A stretch of 64,000 nucleotides of DNA from Nocardioides sp. BGMRC 2183 (lineage in GTDB: Bacteria > Actinomycetota > Actinomycetes > Propionibacteriales > Nocardioidaceae). The notes beneath the pieces were generated by a model that saw only the letters and a program-made list of their open reading frames with translations, was not told the DNA's origin and did not search any database. Of this stretch, positions 42,635 through 51,703 are shown piece after piece. The position numbers and the translations under genes are program-made. Location: contig VSSA01000020.1 in the NCBI GenBank assembly GCA_008123405.1, forward strand, positions 18,244-82,243, in the 5' to 3' direction. Every line of letters begins with the position of its first letter. The first letter of the stretch is position 1.

Positions 42635-42671
42635 GACGGTCATCTCACCACCACGAGGCAAGGACGCAACT

Positions 42672-43586
42672 GTGACCGAGTACAGCCCGACCGACCTGGC
42701 AGCCCAGCTCAAGAGCGGACTGCTGTCCTTCCCGGTCACCCACTTCACCGAGGACCTCGCCTTCGACGAGGGCGCCTACCGCAAGCACCTCTCCTGGCTC
42801 GCCGAGCACCCGGTCGCCGGGCTCTTCGCTGCCGGCGGCACCGGCGAGGCGTTCTCGCTGACCGCCGAGGAGACCGACCAGGTGGTCCGCGCCGCGGTCG
42901 ACGAGGTCGACGGCGCCGTACCGGTGCTCGCGCCCGCGACCGGCAGCACCGCCAACGCGATCGCGCAGGCGAAGGCCGCCGAGGCTGCCGGTGCGGACGG
43001 CCTGCTGCTGATGCCGCCGTACCTCACCGAGGCGAGCCAGGCCGGACTCGTCGAGCACGTCACCGCCGTCTGTCAGGCGACCGACCTCGGTGTCGTCGTC
43101 TACAGCCGCGCCAACGCCGTGCTCAACGACGAGTCGGTCGCCGCCATCGCGGATCGCAACCCGACCATGATCGGCTTCAAGGACGGCGTGGGCAGCATCG
43201 AGCAGATGACCCGTACCTACGCCCGCGTCGGTGACCGACTGATCTACGTCGGCGGCCTGCCCACCGCGGAGACCTTCGCGCTGCCGCTGCTCCAGCTCGG
43301 GGTGAGCACCTACTCCTCGGCGCTCTTCAACTTCCTGCCCGGCTGGGCGATCGAGTTCTACGACGCCGTGCGTGCCCAGGACCGCGACGAGGTCTACCGT
43401 CGACTCAATGAGTTCGTGATCCCCTACCTCGACATCCGCGACCGCACCGCCGGCTACGCGGTGTCGATCGTCAAGGCCGGTCTCGACGCGGTCGGACGGC
43501 CGGCCGGACCGGTCCGCCCGCCGCTGACCAACCTGCACGAGGCCGAGGTCGCCGAGCTGCGCGACCTGATCGCCCGCATCTCCTGA
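42672..43586 (+). CDS. kdgD: 5-dehydro-4-deoxyglucarate dehydratase
   Basis: 304 residues from GTG 42672. A DHDPS/NAL-type TIM barrel: [24 protein letters not shown] at the start, [17 protein letters not shown] (the GGTGE phosphate/carboxylate loop), Tyr144 (VVVYSRAN) and the Schiff-base Lys170 in [10 protein letters not shown]. The FPVTHF, YSRAN and FKDGVG wording is specific to the KdgD group. It dehydrates and decarboxylates 5-keto-4-deoxyglucarate to 2-oxoglutarate semialdehyde, using the product of the three dehydratases in this window. First gene of kdgD-aldH-gudD. Confidence 0.95.
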   Translation: MTEYSPTDLAAQLKSGLLSFPVTHFTEDLAFDEGAYRKHLSWLAEHPVAGLFAAGGTGEAFSLTAEETDQVVRAAVDEVDGAVPVLAPATGSTANAIAQAKAAEAAGADGLLLMPPYLTEASQAGLVEHVTAVCQATDLGVVVYSRANAVLNDESVAAIADRNPTMIGFKDGVGSIEQMTRTYARVGDRLIYVGGLPTAETFALPLLQLGVSTYSSALFNFLPGWAIEFYDAVRAQDRDEVYRRLNEFVIPYLDIRDRTAGYAVSIVKAGLDAVGRPAGPVRPPLTNLHEAEVAELRDLIARIS

Positions 43587-43618
43587 CGACGACCCACCAC
43601 TGCTGCTGAGAGGAAGTC

Positions 43619-45115
43619 ATGACCGACCCCCGCTCGATCATCGCCGGCGTCGAGGAGACCCACCCCGACGTCGCCACCGCCACCACCGCCGCCGCCGAGG
43701 CGTTCGGCGGCTACCGCGCGACCGATCCGCAGGCCCGCGGCGACTTCCTGGACGCTGTCGCCGCCGAGATCGAGGCCGACCGGGAGACGATCGCGGCGGC
43801 CGCCGTCGCCGAGAGCCATCTCCCGGCAGGACGGATCACCGGTGAGATCGGTCGGACCACCGGCCAGCTGCGGATGTTCGCCGAGGTGGTACGACGCGGC
43901 GACCACCTCGGGGTCCGGATCGACCCTGCCCAGCCGGCGCGTGAGCCGCTGCCGCGTGCGGACATCCGGCAGCGCCAGGTGCCGCTCGGTCCGGTCGCGG
44001 TCTTCGGGGCGAGCAACTTCCCGCTCGCCTTCTCCACCGCGGGCGGCGACACCGCCTCCGCACTCGCCGCCGGCTGCCCGGTCGTGGTCAAGGGCCATCC
44101 GGCCCACCCACGCACCGGCCACCTGGTCGCACAGGCGATCACCCGCGCCGTGGAGAAGGCCGGCCTGCACCCCGGCACCTTCTCCTTCCTGCTCGCCGGG
44201 CCGGGCGAGGACGGCATCGCTCTCGGCCAGGACCTGGTCACCGACCCGCGGATCAAGGCCGTCGGGTTCACCGGCTCCCGCGGCGGCGGTCTGGCCCTGG
44301 TCGCCGCCGCCGCCGCGCGGACCGAACCGATCCCGGTCTATGCCGAGATGTCCTCGATCAACCCGGTCGTGGTGCTCCCCGGCGCGCTGGGCGAGGACAC
44401 CACAGGGCTGGCACAGGCCTACGTCGGCTCGCTGACGCTCGGCTCCGGCCAGTTCTGCACCAACCCCGGGCTGCTCTTCCTGCCGCGGGGCGAGTCCGGC
44501 GATGCCTTCCTCACCGCCGCCGGCGAGGCCGTCGCCGCAGCGACCGGCGCCACCATGCTCACCTCGGGCATCGCCACGGCCTACACCTCCGGAGCCGCCG
44601 CGCTTCGCGACACCGCCGGGGTCCGCGTGGTCGGCCAGGGCGAGGCGGGCGAGGAGGACGCCCCGGCGCCCCAGGTGGTCGAGGCCGACGCGCTCGCCGG
44701 CGTGACCGACGAGGTCTTCGGCGCGTCCGGCGTCGTGGTCCGGTACGACGACGCGGCCGAGCTCGCCGACCATCTGGCCTCCCTGGAGGGCCAGCTCACC
44801 GCGACGGTGCACGCCGCCGACGCCGACGCCGACGCCGCGGCACGACTGCTGCCGGTGCTCGAGACCAAGGTCGGCCGGATCCTGTTCAACGGCTGGCCCA
44901 CCGGGGTCGAGGTCGGCCACGCGATGGTGCACGGCGGCCCGTTCCCGGCCACCTCCGACGCCCGTGGCACCTCCGTCGGCAGCCTGGCCATCGAGCGCTT
45001 CCAGCGGCCGGTCGCCTACCAGGACGTGCCGGCCGGACTGCTGCCCGCCGCGGTCCGCGACGACAACCCGTGGCACCTGACCCGCCGGATCGACGGAGAG
45101 CTGCAGCTGCCGTGA
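43619..45115 (+). CDS. 2-oxoglutarate semialdehyde (2,5-dioxovalerate) dehydrogenase, NADP-type aldehyde dehydrogenase
   Basis: 498 residues. Aldehyde dehydrogenase fold with [36 protein letters not shown] (130-163, the wording of the FtsZ-like KGSADH group), FTGSRGGG at 217-224, general base Glu243 ([10 protein letters not shown]) and catalytic Cys280 ([10 protein letters not shown]). It oxidises 2-oxoglutarate semialdehyde to 2-oxoglutarate, the step after KdgD, delivering the carbon to the TCA cycle. 32 bases after kdgD with an AGAGGAAG ribosome site, and overlapped by gudD. Confidence 0.93.
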   Translation: MTDPRSIIAGVEETHPDVATATTAAAEAFGGYRATDPQARGDFLDAVAAEIEADRETIAAAAVAESHLPAGRITGEIGRTTGQLRMFAEVVRRGDHLGVRIDPAQPAREPLPRADIRQRQVPLGPVAVFGASNFPLAFSTAGGDTASALAAGCPVVVKGHPAHPRTGHLVAQAITRAVEKAGLHPGTFSFLLAGPGEDGIALGQDLVTDPRIKAVGFTGSRGGGLALVAAAAARTEPIPVYAEMSSINPVVVLPGALGEDTTGLAQAYVGSLTLGSGQFCTNPGLLFLPRGESGDAFLTAAGEAVAAATGATMLTSGIATAYTSGAAALRDTAGVRVVGQGEAGEEDAPAPQVVEADALAGVTDEVFGASGVVVRYDDAAELADHLASLEGQLTATVHAADADADAAARLLPVLETKVGRILFNGWPTGVEVGHAMVHGGPFPATSDARGTSVGSLAIERFQRPVAYQDVPAGLLPAAVRDDNPWHLTRRIDGELQLP

Positions 45116-46446
45116 GCACTTCTGTGAACGCGACGATCGCCAAGGTCGAGGTGGTCCCGGTCGCCGGCCACGACTCGATGCTGCTCAACCTCAGCGGTGC
45201 GCACGCACCGTTCTTCACCCGCAACATCACGATCGTCACCGACAGCGAAGGCCGTGAGGGCCTGGGCGAGGTGCCGGGCGGCGAAGCCATCCGCGCCACG
45301 ATCGCCGATGCCGCCGAGCTGCTCGTCGGCGCCCCGGTGGCGACGTACCGGTCCCTGCTGCGGGCGGTGGCCGACCGGTTCGCCGACCGCGACGCGACCG
45401 GACGCGGCCTGCAGACCTTCGACCTGCGCACCACCGTGCACGCGGTGACCGCGATCGAGTCGGCACTGCTCGACCTGGCCGGGCAGGCGCAGGGAGTGCC
45501 GGTGGCAGAGCTGCTCGGCGACGGCCAGCAGCGCAGCAGCGTGCCGATGCTCGGCTACCTGTTCTACGTCGGCGACCCGGACCGCACCGACCTGCCCTAT
45601 CTGCGTGAGGCCGACGGCGCCGACGCCTGGGAGCGGGTGCGGCGCGAGGAGGCACTGACCCCCGAGGCCGTGGTCCGGCTCGCCGAGGCCGCACAACAGC
45701 GCTACGGCTTCGTCGACTTCAAGCTCAAGGGCGGCGTACTGCCCGGCGAGGAGGAGGTCGCCGCGGTCACCGCGCTGCACGAGCGGTTCCCCGACGCCCG
45801 GATCACCCTGGACCCCAACGGTGGCTGGCTGCTCGCCGACGCAGTGCGACTGCTGCGCGGCAAGGACGACGTACTGGCCTACGCCGAGGATCCCTGCGGA
45901 GCCGAGGGCGGCTACTCGGGCCGAGAGGTGATGGCCGAGTTCAAGCGGGCCACCGGCCTGCGCACGGCGACCAACATGATCGCCACCGACTGGCGGCAGA
46001 TGGCCCACGCGATCCGCACCGACGCCGTCGACATCCCGCTGGCCGACCCGCACTTCTGGACGATGGCCGGCTCGGTCCGCGTCGCCCAGCTCTGCCACGA
46101 CTTCGGACTGACCTGGGGATCGCACTCCAACAACCACTTCGACATCTCGCTGGCGATGTTCACCCAGGTCGGCGCGGCTGCCCCGGGCGAGATCACCGCG
46201 CTCGACACGCACTGGATCTGGCAGGACGGCCAGGGCCTGACCGAGGCGCCGCTGGAGATCCGGGACGGCGCGATCGAGGTGCCGACCGCTGCCGGCCTCG
46301 GCGTGCGGCTGGACCGGGACCGGCTGGCCGCGGCCCACGAGCTCTATCGGGAGCACGGCCTCGGCGCCCGCGACGACGGCATCGCCATGCAGTACCTGGT
46401 CTCCGACTGGACCTTCGACCCGAAGCGGCCCTGCCTCGTGCGCTGA
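45112..46446 (+). CDS. gudD: D-glucarate dehydratase
   Basis: 444 residues from GTG 45112, overlapping the aldehyde dehydrogenase stop (GTGA). Glucarate dehydratase set complete: K204-L-K206 (DFKLKGG), D234 and N236 (LDPNGGW), E259, N288 (TNMIAT), D312 (ADPHFW) and H338 ([14 protein letters not shown]); flap sequence [14 protein letters not shown] matches characterised GudD. Converts D-glucarate or L-idarate to 5-keto-4-deoxyglucarate. Last gene of the operon; convergent with a TauE/SafE gene. Confidence 0.95.
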   Translation: MSTSVNATIAKVEVVPVAGHDSMLLNLSGAHAPFFTRNITIVTDSEGREGLGEVPGGEAIRATIADAAELLVGAPVATYRSLLRAVADRFADRDATGRGLQTFDLRTTVHAVTAIESALLDLAGQAQGVPVAELLGDGQQRSSVPMLGYLFYVGDPDRTDLPYLREADGADAWERVRREEALTPEAVVRLAEAAQQRYGFVDFKLKGGVLPGEEEVAAVTALHERFPDARITLDPNGGWLLADAVRLLRGKDDVLAYAEDPCGAEGGYSGREVMAEFKRATGLRTATNMIATDWRQMAHAIRTDAVDIPLADPHFWTMAGSVRVAQLCHDFGLTWGSHSNNHFDISLAMFTQVGAAAPGEITALDTHWIWQDGQGLTEAPLEIRDGAIEVPTAAGLGVRLDRDRLAAAHELYREHGLGARDDGIAMQYLVSDWTFDPKRPCLVR

Positions 46447-46456
46447 CGCTGGTGGC

Positions 46457-47221
46457 TCAGCCGGTGGCGAGGTGGATCGCCAACCCGAAGCCGGCGATCG
46501 CCACCAACCAGCGCAGCGGGCGCTCCGGAGCGACCCGGACCACTGCCGGGCCGATCAGGCCACCGATCACCGCACCTGTGGCCAGTGCCACGGCTGCGGT
46601 CCAGTCGACCGGGGCGAACACGATGTAGGCGATCGCCGCGGCACCGTTGGCGGCGCCGGTCGCCACGTTCTTGACGGCGTTGGTGATCGCCAGCGGCTCG
46701 ACCCGCTCCAGCGCCAGTACGGCGAGCGCGATGATGCCGACACCGGCCCCGAAGTAGCCGCCGTACACCCCCAGCACCAGCACCACCAGCGTCCACCCGG
46801 CGGCCCGCAGCCGACCGTCGGTGGCGGGCCGCTCGGGTCGGGAGTGGCGGGCGGCCCAGCCGCGGATCCGGTCCCGGAGCAGCAGCAAGGTGGCGCCGAA
46901 CCCGATCAGCCACGGCACGACCGCCTCGAACGCCTCCTCCGGGGTGGTCAGCAGCAGCGCCGCCCCGAGCGCCCCGCCCAGCAGCGAGATCCCGGCCAGA
47001 CGCAGCACCCGACGACCCTGCCCGCGCAGCTCGCGCTGCGAACCGGCGATGGTTCCTCCGGTGACGCCGAAGAGCGCAACGGTGTTGGTCACGTTGGCGG
47101 CCAACGGCGGGAGGCCGAAGGCGAGCAGGGCGGGATAGCTGATCAGGGAGGCGAGCCCGGCCACCGACCCGGTCAGGCCGGCGCCGATGCCAGCGAGCAC
47201 CAGCCACAGGGCGTCGTTCAC
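46457..47221 (-). CDS. TauE/SafE-family sulfite/organosulfonate exporter-like protein
   Basis: 254 residues, about eight hydrophobic segments in two similar halves. Family motifs: GIGAGLTGSVAGLASLISYPALLAFGLPPLAANVTNTVALFGVTGGTIAGS at the start (GxxAGxxGS...SYPALL...NVTNTVAL) and VYGGYFGAGVGIIALAVLALERVEPLAITNAVKNVATGAANG in the second half (GxYGGYFGAGxG...NAVKN). Transports anions such as sulfite or sulfoacetate; substrate not readable. Convergent with gudD. Confidence 0.9.
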   Translation of the reverse strand: MNDALWLVLAGIGAGLTGSVAGLASLISYPALLAFGLPPLAANVTNTVALFGVTGGTIAGSQRELRGQGRRVLRLAGISLLGGALGAALLLTTPEEAFEAVVPWLIGFGATLLLLRDRIRGWAARHSRPERPATDGRLRAAGWTLVVLVLGVYGGYFGAGVGIIALAVLALERVEPLAITNAVKNVATGAANGAAAIAYIVFAPVDWTAAVALATGAVIGGLIGPAVVRVAPERPLRWLVAIAGFGLAIHLATG

Positions 47222-47277
47222 CGGGCGCTACCTCCTCGCTCGGCCGACGCTCCTCCTCGGCGAGGGTAGGCGCGCGG

Positions 47278-47323
47278 GCCCGCGCATCGCCAACACCGGT
47301 TCGGCCTCGCACGATGCGCGGGC
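47278..47323. repeat. 12-bp inverted repeat in a divergent intergenic region
   Basis: GCCCGCGCATCG at 47278-47289 and its exact reverse complement at 47312-47323 are separated by 22 bases, upstream of the TauE/SafE gene and 134 bases before the secreted hydrolase. It could be an operator or a structured leader. Downstream, two copies of TCATAT[GA] in tandem (47367-47380) form an unusual AT-rich block nearer the hydrolase gene. Confidence 0.6.
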
Positions 47324-47456
47324 GGCATAGCGGCCTTCCTGGAAAGGGTCACAACTCGATCACGATTCATATGTCATATATTTTCCTGCTCCGGCGGACC
47401 TCCCTAGGTTCGAGATCGGCGCGGACGGTACCGCGCACGACCTCGGGAGAACCTCG

Positions 47457-48422
47457 ATGAAGAAGCACTTGTCGGCAGCCCTCGGCGGCCTGGTTGCCAC
47501 CGCCACCTTCTTCGGCGGCATGGTCGGTCACGACCCCGCTGCCCAGGCGGCCGATGTCGCCTGCGACAACTACTCCTCCAGCAACAGCGACTGTGTGAAC
47601 ACGCAGATCGTCATCGCCGGCACCAGCCACAGCGCGGACTGGTACCTGCCGCGCACCACCGCGTCCGCGCTGATGGTCCTCAACCACGGGTTCAGCCGCG
47701 GATGCGGCAATCTGCGTGGCACCAGCAAGGCCATCGCCGAGCAAGGCGTGATGGTGCTGTGCGTGAACGGCGACATGACGGCCGGGAACCCGGGACTCGC
47801 CGACGCGCTCGGCGACCTGATGACGCAGCGGGCGCTCGTCCCCCCGAACGGCACACCGCTACCCCAGCGCTACATCGTCGGCGGCCACTCAGCTGGCGGC
47901 CACTTCGCCAGTGAGCTGGGGGCGCGACTGGTCGCCAACGGTTATCCGGACCTCGCCGGCGCGATCCTCTTCGACCCCGTCGCCAGCGGCGACTTCAGCG
48001 CCAACCTCGCGGCGATCGCAGACGGCACCGCTCGCCCCGTCCTGGCGGTGACCGCCCGCCCCAGCGTCACCAACCTCTTCAACAACTCCCACGGAGCCCT
48101 GGTCGGACTCGACAGCGACTACGTCGGCGTCCAGTTGGTCTGGAGCAAGTACACCTGGGGAGTCCCGTCGGGAGGCAGCTGTCACATCGACGTCGAGGGC
48201 GAGGACAGCGATGTCATCGGCGTCCTCGGCGCGGGCTGCTCGGCCAGTACGACGCAGACGGCACGCCTGCGCGACTTCGCAGCAACCTGGGCGAGGGATC
48301 TCGCCACCGGTGGCCGTACGGCGGCGTACTACTGCGCGGACGCCGAGGTGATCTCCACCTGCGGCTCGCAGGTCCGCGCGCTCGTCGACAGGAGCCTCCC
48401 CCTCGCCGCGCCGATCCGCTGA
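47457..48422 (+). CDS. secreted alpha/beta-hydrolase
   Basis: 321 residues. Signal peptide KKHLSAALGGLVATATFFGGMVGHDPAAQA with cleavage near residue 31. The hydrolase core has LVLNHGFS-like oxyanion sequence (NHGFSRG at 76-82), the nucleophile GGHSAGGHFASEL with Ser145, and an acid/His pair further on (FDPVASGD, SCHIDVEGE). Several Cys pairs suit an exported enzyme. The motif GHSAGG resembles lipases/cutinase-like esterases. AT-rich promoter DNA lies upstream. Convergent with the amidase gene over a clear terminator. Confidence 0.85.
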   Translation: MKKHLSAALGGLVATATFFGGMVGHDPAAQAADVACDNYSSSNSDCVNTQIVIAGTSHSADWYLPRTTASALMVLNHGFSRGCGNLRGTSKAIAEQGVMVLCVNGDMTAGNPGLADALGDLMTQRALVPPNGTPLPQRYIVGGHSAGGHFASELGARLVANGYPDLAGAILFDPVASGDFSANLAAIADGTARPVLAVTARPSVTNLFNNSHGALVGLDSDYVGVQLVWSKYTWGVPSGGSCHIDVEGEDSDVIGVLGAGCSASTTQTARLRDFAATWARDLATGGRTAAYYCADAEVISTCGSQVRALVDRSLPLAAPIR

Positions 48423-48456
48423 GGCACGGCGGTCACCGAGCTGTAGGACGAGACAG

Positions 48457-48497
48457 CGTGTGGCCTGCCAGTCACCAGATGACGGACAGGCCACACG
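48457..48497. terminator. bidirectional terminator hairpin
   Basis: CGTGTGGCCTG (48457-48467) pairs exactly with CAGGCCACACG (48487-48497), and inside it GTCA/TGAC (48471-48474, 48480-48483) adds a second stem with symmetric 3-base internal loops. It lies between the convergent stops at 48422 and 48522. Confidence 0.8.
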
Positions 48498-48521
48498 GTG
48501 TCGGATCGGCTCCGCGCCAGA

Positions 48522-51500
48522 TCAGCGCCGCACCACCCGCAGCACCACCGCCTTGCTCCAGGCCGCCGTGTGGCTGGCGTTCGCCTCGATCCGGACCCGG
48601 ATGCTGTGCTTGCCGGGGGCCAGGCGCGGAAGTGTGATCACCTGCCGGGCGCCCAGCTTGCGGGTCGCGATCACGCGCTTGCCGTCGTAGATCAGCGCTG
48701 TCGAGCTGCCGGCCACCCCGCTGATCCGGACCTTGACCTTGGCCTTCTTGCCTGACTTGACGGGGTTGGCGATCAGCGAGGTCCGCACCGTCGGCTTCGC
48801 CTTGGTGACCCGCAGCGTGGTCGTCGCCTGGCTGCCGGCGACCCTTGCCGATCCGGCGTAGGTCACCGTGACCAGGTGGGTGCCGACGCCGGTCTTGGCG
48901 GGCAGGCTGAGCACCGCCCGCCCAGCGGCAACCGTCCCGCTCACCGTGCGACCGTCGACCTCGGCGCTGACCCGTCCGGTAGCAGTCGGCTCCGCGCTGA
49001 CCTGGACGACCAGCTTCGCCGCCTTGCCGTACGTCGTCGAGGTCGTGCGCAGCGTCGCCGTGGTCGTCGACTCCGCCGGACCGGACCACGCCAGCGCCGG
49101 GGCGACCTCGGAGTGGACATGCGCATCGACGACCTGCTCCAGCGCGTAACCCATGCCGAGAACCTCGGCGTCGTCCCACGCTCTTCCGACGATCTGCACG
49201 TTGTTCGTCTGGCCGTCGGCGTTGGCACCCACCGGCAGGATCACGGTCGGCAGTCCGACGCTCTGGGTGATCACCCCGGAGCCGCGGTCGGAGCTGAAGA
49301 TCGCCGAGCTGGCGTCGTTGTTGCCCATCTGGCTGAGGAAGCCCGGGTAGATGACCGCGTCGACGGGCTCGTCCCCCGCGGTCTCCATCCAGGTGCCGGC
49401 GTTCAACTTGTACTGGTCGCGGCGGGCAAGCAGGTTCTCCACGCTGGTGTCGTCCATCGGCTCACGGGTGTAGCTGCTGGAGACGTTGTAGGGCAGGTTC
49501 GCCGGGTGCTCCATCAGCTCCGCGGTCGTGTAGGGGAAGGCGACGTCGCGGCTCTCTGCCTGGTACCGCTCCCAGCCCTCGGCGCCGGCATTGCCGGTGG
49601 TCGGGTAGTCCCCGGAAGGCGGGTTGTCCGGGGAACCACTGATCTCGATCAGCGTCGCGCCGGCCGACTCCAGCGCCGTACGGACCTGGTGAAGGACCCG
49701 CTGGCCGGCGCCGTCGTCGCCCACCTGGGTCGAGACGAACGACTCGGGTCGGTACCCGATCACCTTGCCCTCGAGCGCATCCGCGGCCAGAGCCGACTTC
49801 CACTCCTCCGGGCGCAGGTCGTTGTCCACCCGGCTCGTGAGCAGGTCGTCGGGGTTGTTGCCGGTGCTCTGAGTGGCGGTGGCGTCCAGCAGTGACGCGA
49901 CGTCGGTGACGGTCTTCGCCATCGGGCCGGCGTAGTCGGTGGCCCAGGTCAGCGGCATCACACCGTTGGTGCTGGTCAGGCCGTCGGTGCCGCGGAAGGT
50001 GGTCAGACCGGCACCGGTGGAGGGCGCGTAGAGCGAGACACCGGTCTGGGTGCCCATCGCCCCGGCCGCCAGGTCTGTCGCCACCGCGGTGGCGGAGCCG
50101 CCGCTGGAACCGAAGGACGACTTGGAGGGATAGAGGCCGTTCCAGACCTGCCCGAAGCCGCTCTCGCTCCAGGACCCCGAGTTGGCGAACTCGGAGAGAT
50201 TGGTCTTGCCGATGATGACCGCACCGGCCTCGCGCAGCTTGGCGACCTGCCAGGCATCGGTGCCCGGCTGCCAGTCCTGCAACGCCTTGGTGCCACCCGT
50301 GGTCGGCATGTCCTTGGTGTCGTAGAGGTCCTTGATGCCCAGGGGGATGCCCAGCAGATCACCGGTCGTTCCCTCGGCCCGCGCGGCATCGGCCGCGCGT
50401 GCCTGGTCAAGTGCGTTGTCGGCGACGGTGATGAAGGCGTGGAACCCCCAGGCGCCCTGGTCGTAGGCGGCGATGCGGTCCAGGTAGGCCTGGGTGATCT
50501 CCACCGAGGTCACCGTGCCCGCACTCATGTCGGACTGCAGCTCGGCGATCGTCTTTCCGGCGACGTCGTAGGCGATGTCGGTGGTCCCCGGCGGGGTGTC
50601 GGCCGGAGCCGGCAGCGCGAGCGGGTCGGCACCCCGGCAGGTGTCGGCATACGCAGTGACGTCCCAGTTGGCGATCGTGCAGATCTCGTCCAGAGAGAGC
50701 GCGTCCAACCCCGGCGCCTCGGCCAGCGCGGCGGTGGCATCCACGATCTCGGTCGAGTCCCCGCGGGCGCCGACGAGCACGTACTGCAGCAGCGAGGTCG
50801 ACTCGCCAGGGCCAAGCGTGAGCTCGTGGATGAAGCCGATGTCGTTCGCCGCGCTCCCGGTGGTGGCGTAGGCGTCCTCGAACGGGTTGTTCTGCTGGTC
50901 GCCGAGCGCGTCCACGCCGTCGCCGACGACGACGCCGCTCGGGCGGTAGTTGCCTTCGGAGGTGGCAACGATCCACGAGTCCGCCGCGTCGGCGACTGCG
51001 TCACCGCTTTCGCTGGCGGTCACAACGCCGGCCGTGGCGGGGGCCGTCCCATAGCCGAGCGAACCACCGAAGGACACTTCGATGGTGACCGGATCGGTGG
51101 CGGTGTTGGTGAAGGTGTCGAAGAAGCTCGTCGTCGCCGATGCCGTCGCCACGTCGACTTTGCGGGTCACCAGCACGTCGCCCAGGCGCACCGAACGGTT
51201 GGAGCGGAAGCTGCCGACGCCGTCGGCGGCAAGACCGAATCCGCGCAGCATCTGGTCGTTCATCCGCGCGTCGCCGGGAACGCGGAGGAAGAGGTTGCCG
51301 AACCCCTCCATTCGGGAGTTGCTGATGCTGCGGATCGAACCGGTGTCCAGACCCGGTCGACGAGCGTCGTTGATACCGATCACGACCGCTCCGTCAGCGG
51401 CCGTCGTGTCGACGCTGGTCAGGCCGGAGGCCGAGGGGGTGGGCCCCACGGCACCCCAACACAAGGCGGCGAACGTCGCTGACGCCACGAACCTGCCAGA

Positions 51501-51530
51501 ACACCACCGGCCGGAAGAGTTTCGGAACAT
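48522..51530 (-). CDS. large secreted amidase with C-terminal Ig-like domains
   Basis: About 1002 residues. An N-terminal signal (GRFVASATFAALCWGAVGPTPSASG) is followed by about 280 residues of unassigned beta-rich sequence, then an amidase-signature domain: LGIPLGIKDLYDTKDMPTTGGTK (catalytic Lys), YPSKSSFGSSGGSATAVATDLAAGAMGTQTGVSLYAPS (Ser-rich signature, nucleophile Ser in the last part) and TWATDYAGPMAKTVTDVASLLDA. After the enzyme come two Ig-like (Big) repeats (TTATLRTTSTTYGKAAKLVVQVSAEPTATGRV... and KPTVRTSLIANPVKSGKKAKVKVRISGVAG...). The usual GGSIR after the cis-Ser region is replaced by GVSLY, so activity should not be assumed unchanged. ATG 51530 is preferred to GTG 51551. Confidence 0.85.
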   Translation of the reverse strand: MFRNSSGRWCSGRFVASATFAALCWGAVGPTPSASGLTSVDTTAADGAVVIGINDARRPGLDTGSIRSISNSRMEGFGNLFLRVPGDARMNDQMLRGFGLAADGVGSFRSNRSVRLGDVLVTRKVDVATASATTSFFDTFTNTATDPVTIEVSFGGSLGYGTAPATAGVVTASESGDAVADAADSWIVATSEGNYRPSGVVVGDGVDALGDQQNNPFEDAYATTGSAANDIGFIHELTLGPGESTSLLQYVLVGARGDSTEIVDATAALAEAPGLDALSLDEICTIANWDVTAYADTCRGADPLALPAPADTPPGTTDIAYDVAGKTIAELQSDMSAGTVTSVEITQAYLDRIAAYDQGAWGFHAFITVADNALDQARAADAARAEGTTGDLLGIPLGIKDLYDTKDMPTTGGTKALQDWQPGTDAWQVAKLREAGAVIIGKTNLSEFANSGSWSESGFGQVWNGLYPSKSSFGSSGGSATAVATDLAAGAMGTQTGVSLYAPSTGAGLTTFRGTDGLTSTNGVMPLTWATDYAGPMAKTVTDVASLLDATATQSTGNNPDDLLTSRVDNDLRPEEWKSALAADALEGKVIGYRPESFVSTQVGDDGAGQRVLHQVRTALESAGATLIEISGSPDNPPSGDYPTTGNAGAEGWERYQAESRDVAFPYTTAELMEHPANLPYNVSSSYTREPMDDTSVENLLARRDQYKLNAGTWMETAGDEPVDAVIYPGFLSQMGNNDASSAIFSSDRGSGVITQSVGLPTVILPVGANADGQTNNVQIVGRAWDDAEVLGMGYALEQVVDAHVHSEVAPALAWSGPAESTTTATLRTTSTTYGKAAKLVVQVSAEPTATGRVSAEVDGRTVSGTVAAGRAVLSLPAKTGVGTHLVTVTYAGSARVAGSQATTTLRVTKAKPTVRTSLIANPVKSGKKAKVKVRISGVAGSSTALIYDGKRVIATRKLGARQVITLPRLAPGKHSIRVRIEANASHTAAWSKAVVLRVVRR

Positions 51531-51703
51531 GAGGGAGTTGCTGCCTTCCACTGGCTGAACATGCGGACCAGTGCTTTCTATGCGGCGGAAGAGCAGTCCG
51601 GGAGAACGGGCGATTTCTGCGCTGTAACGTTTCAGCCCGACGCGGGACCGCCCGTCGTGCCGGATCAGGGGCCCGCGGGCCGAGATTGCGGCACCCTGGT
51701 GCC

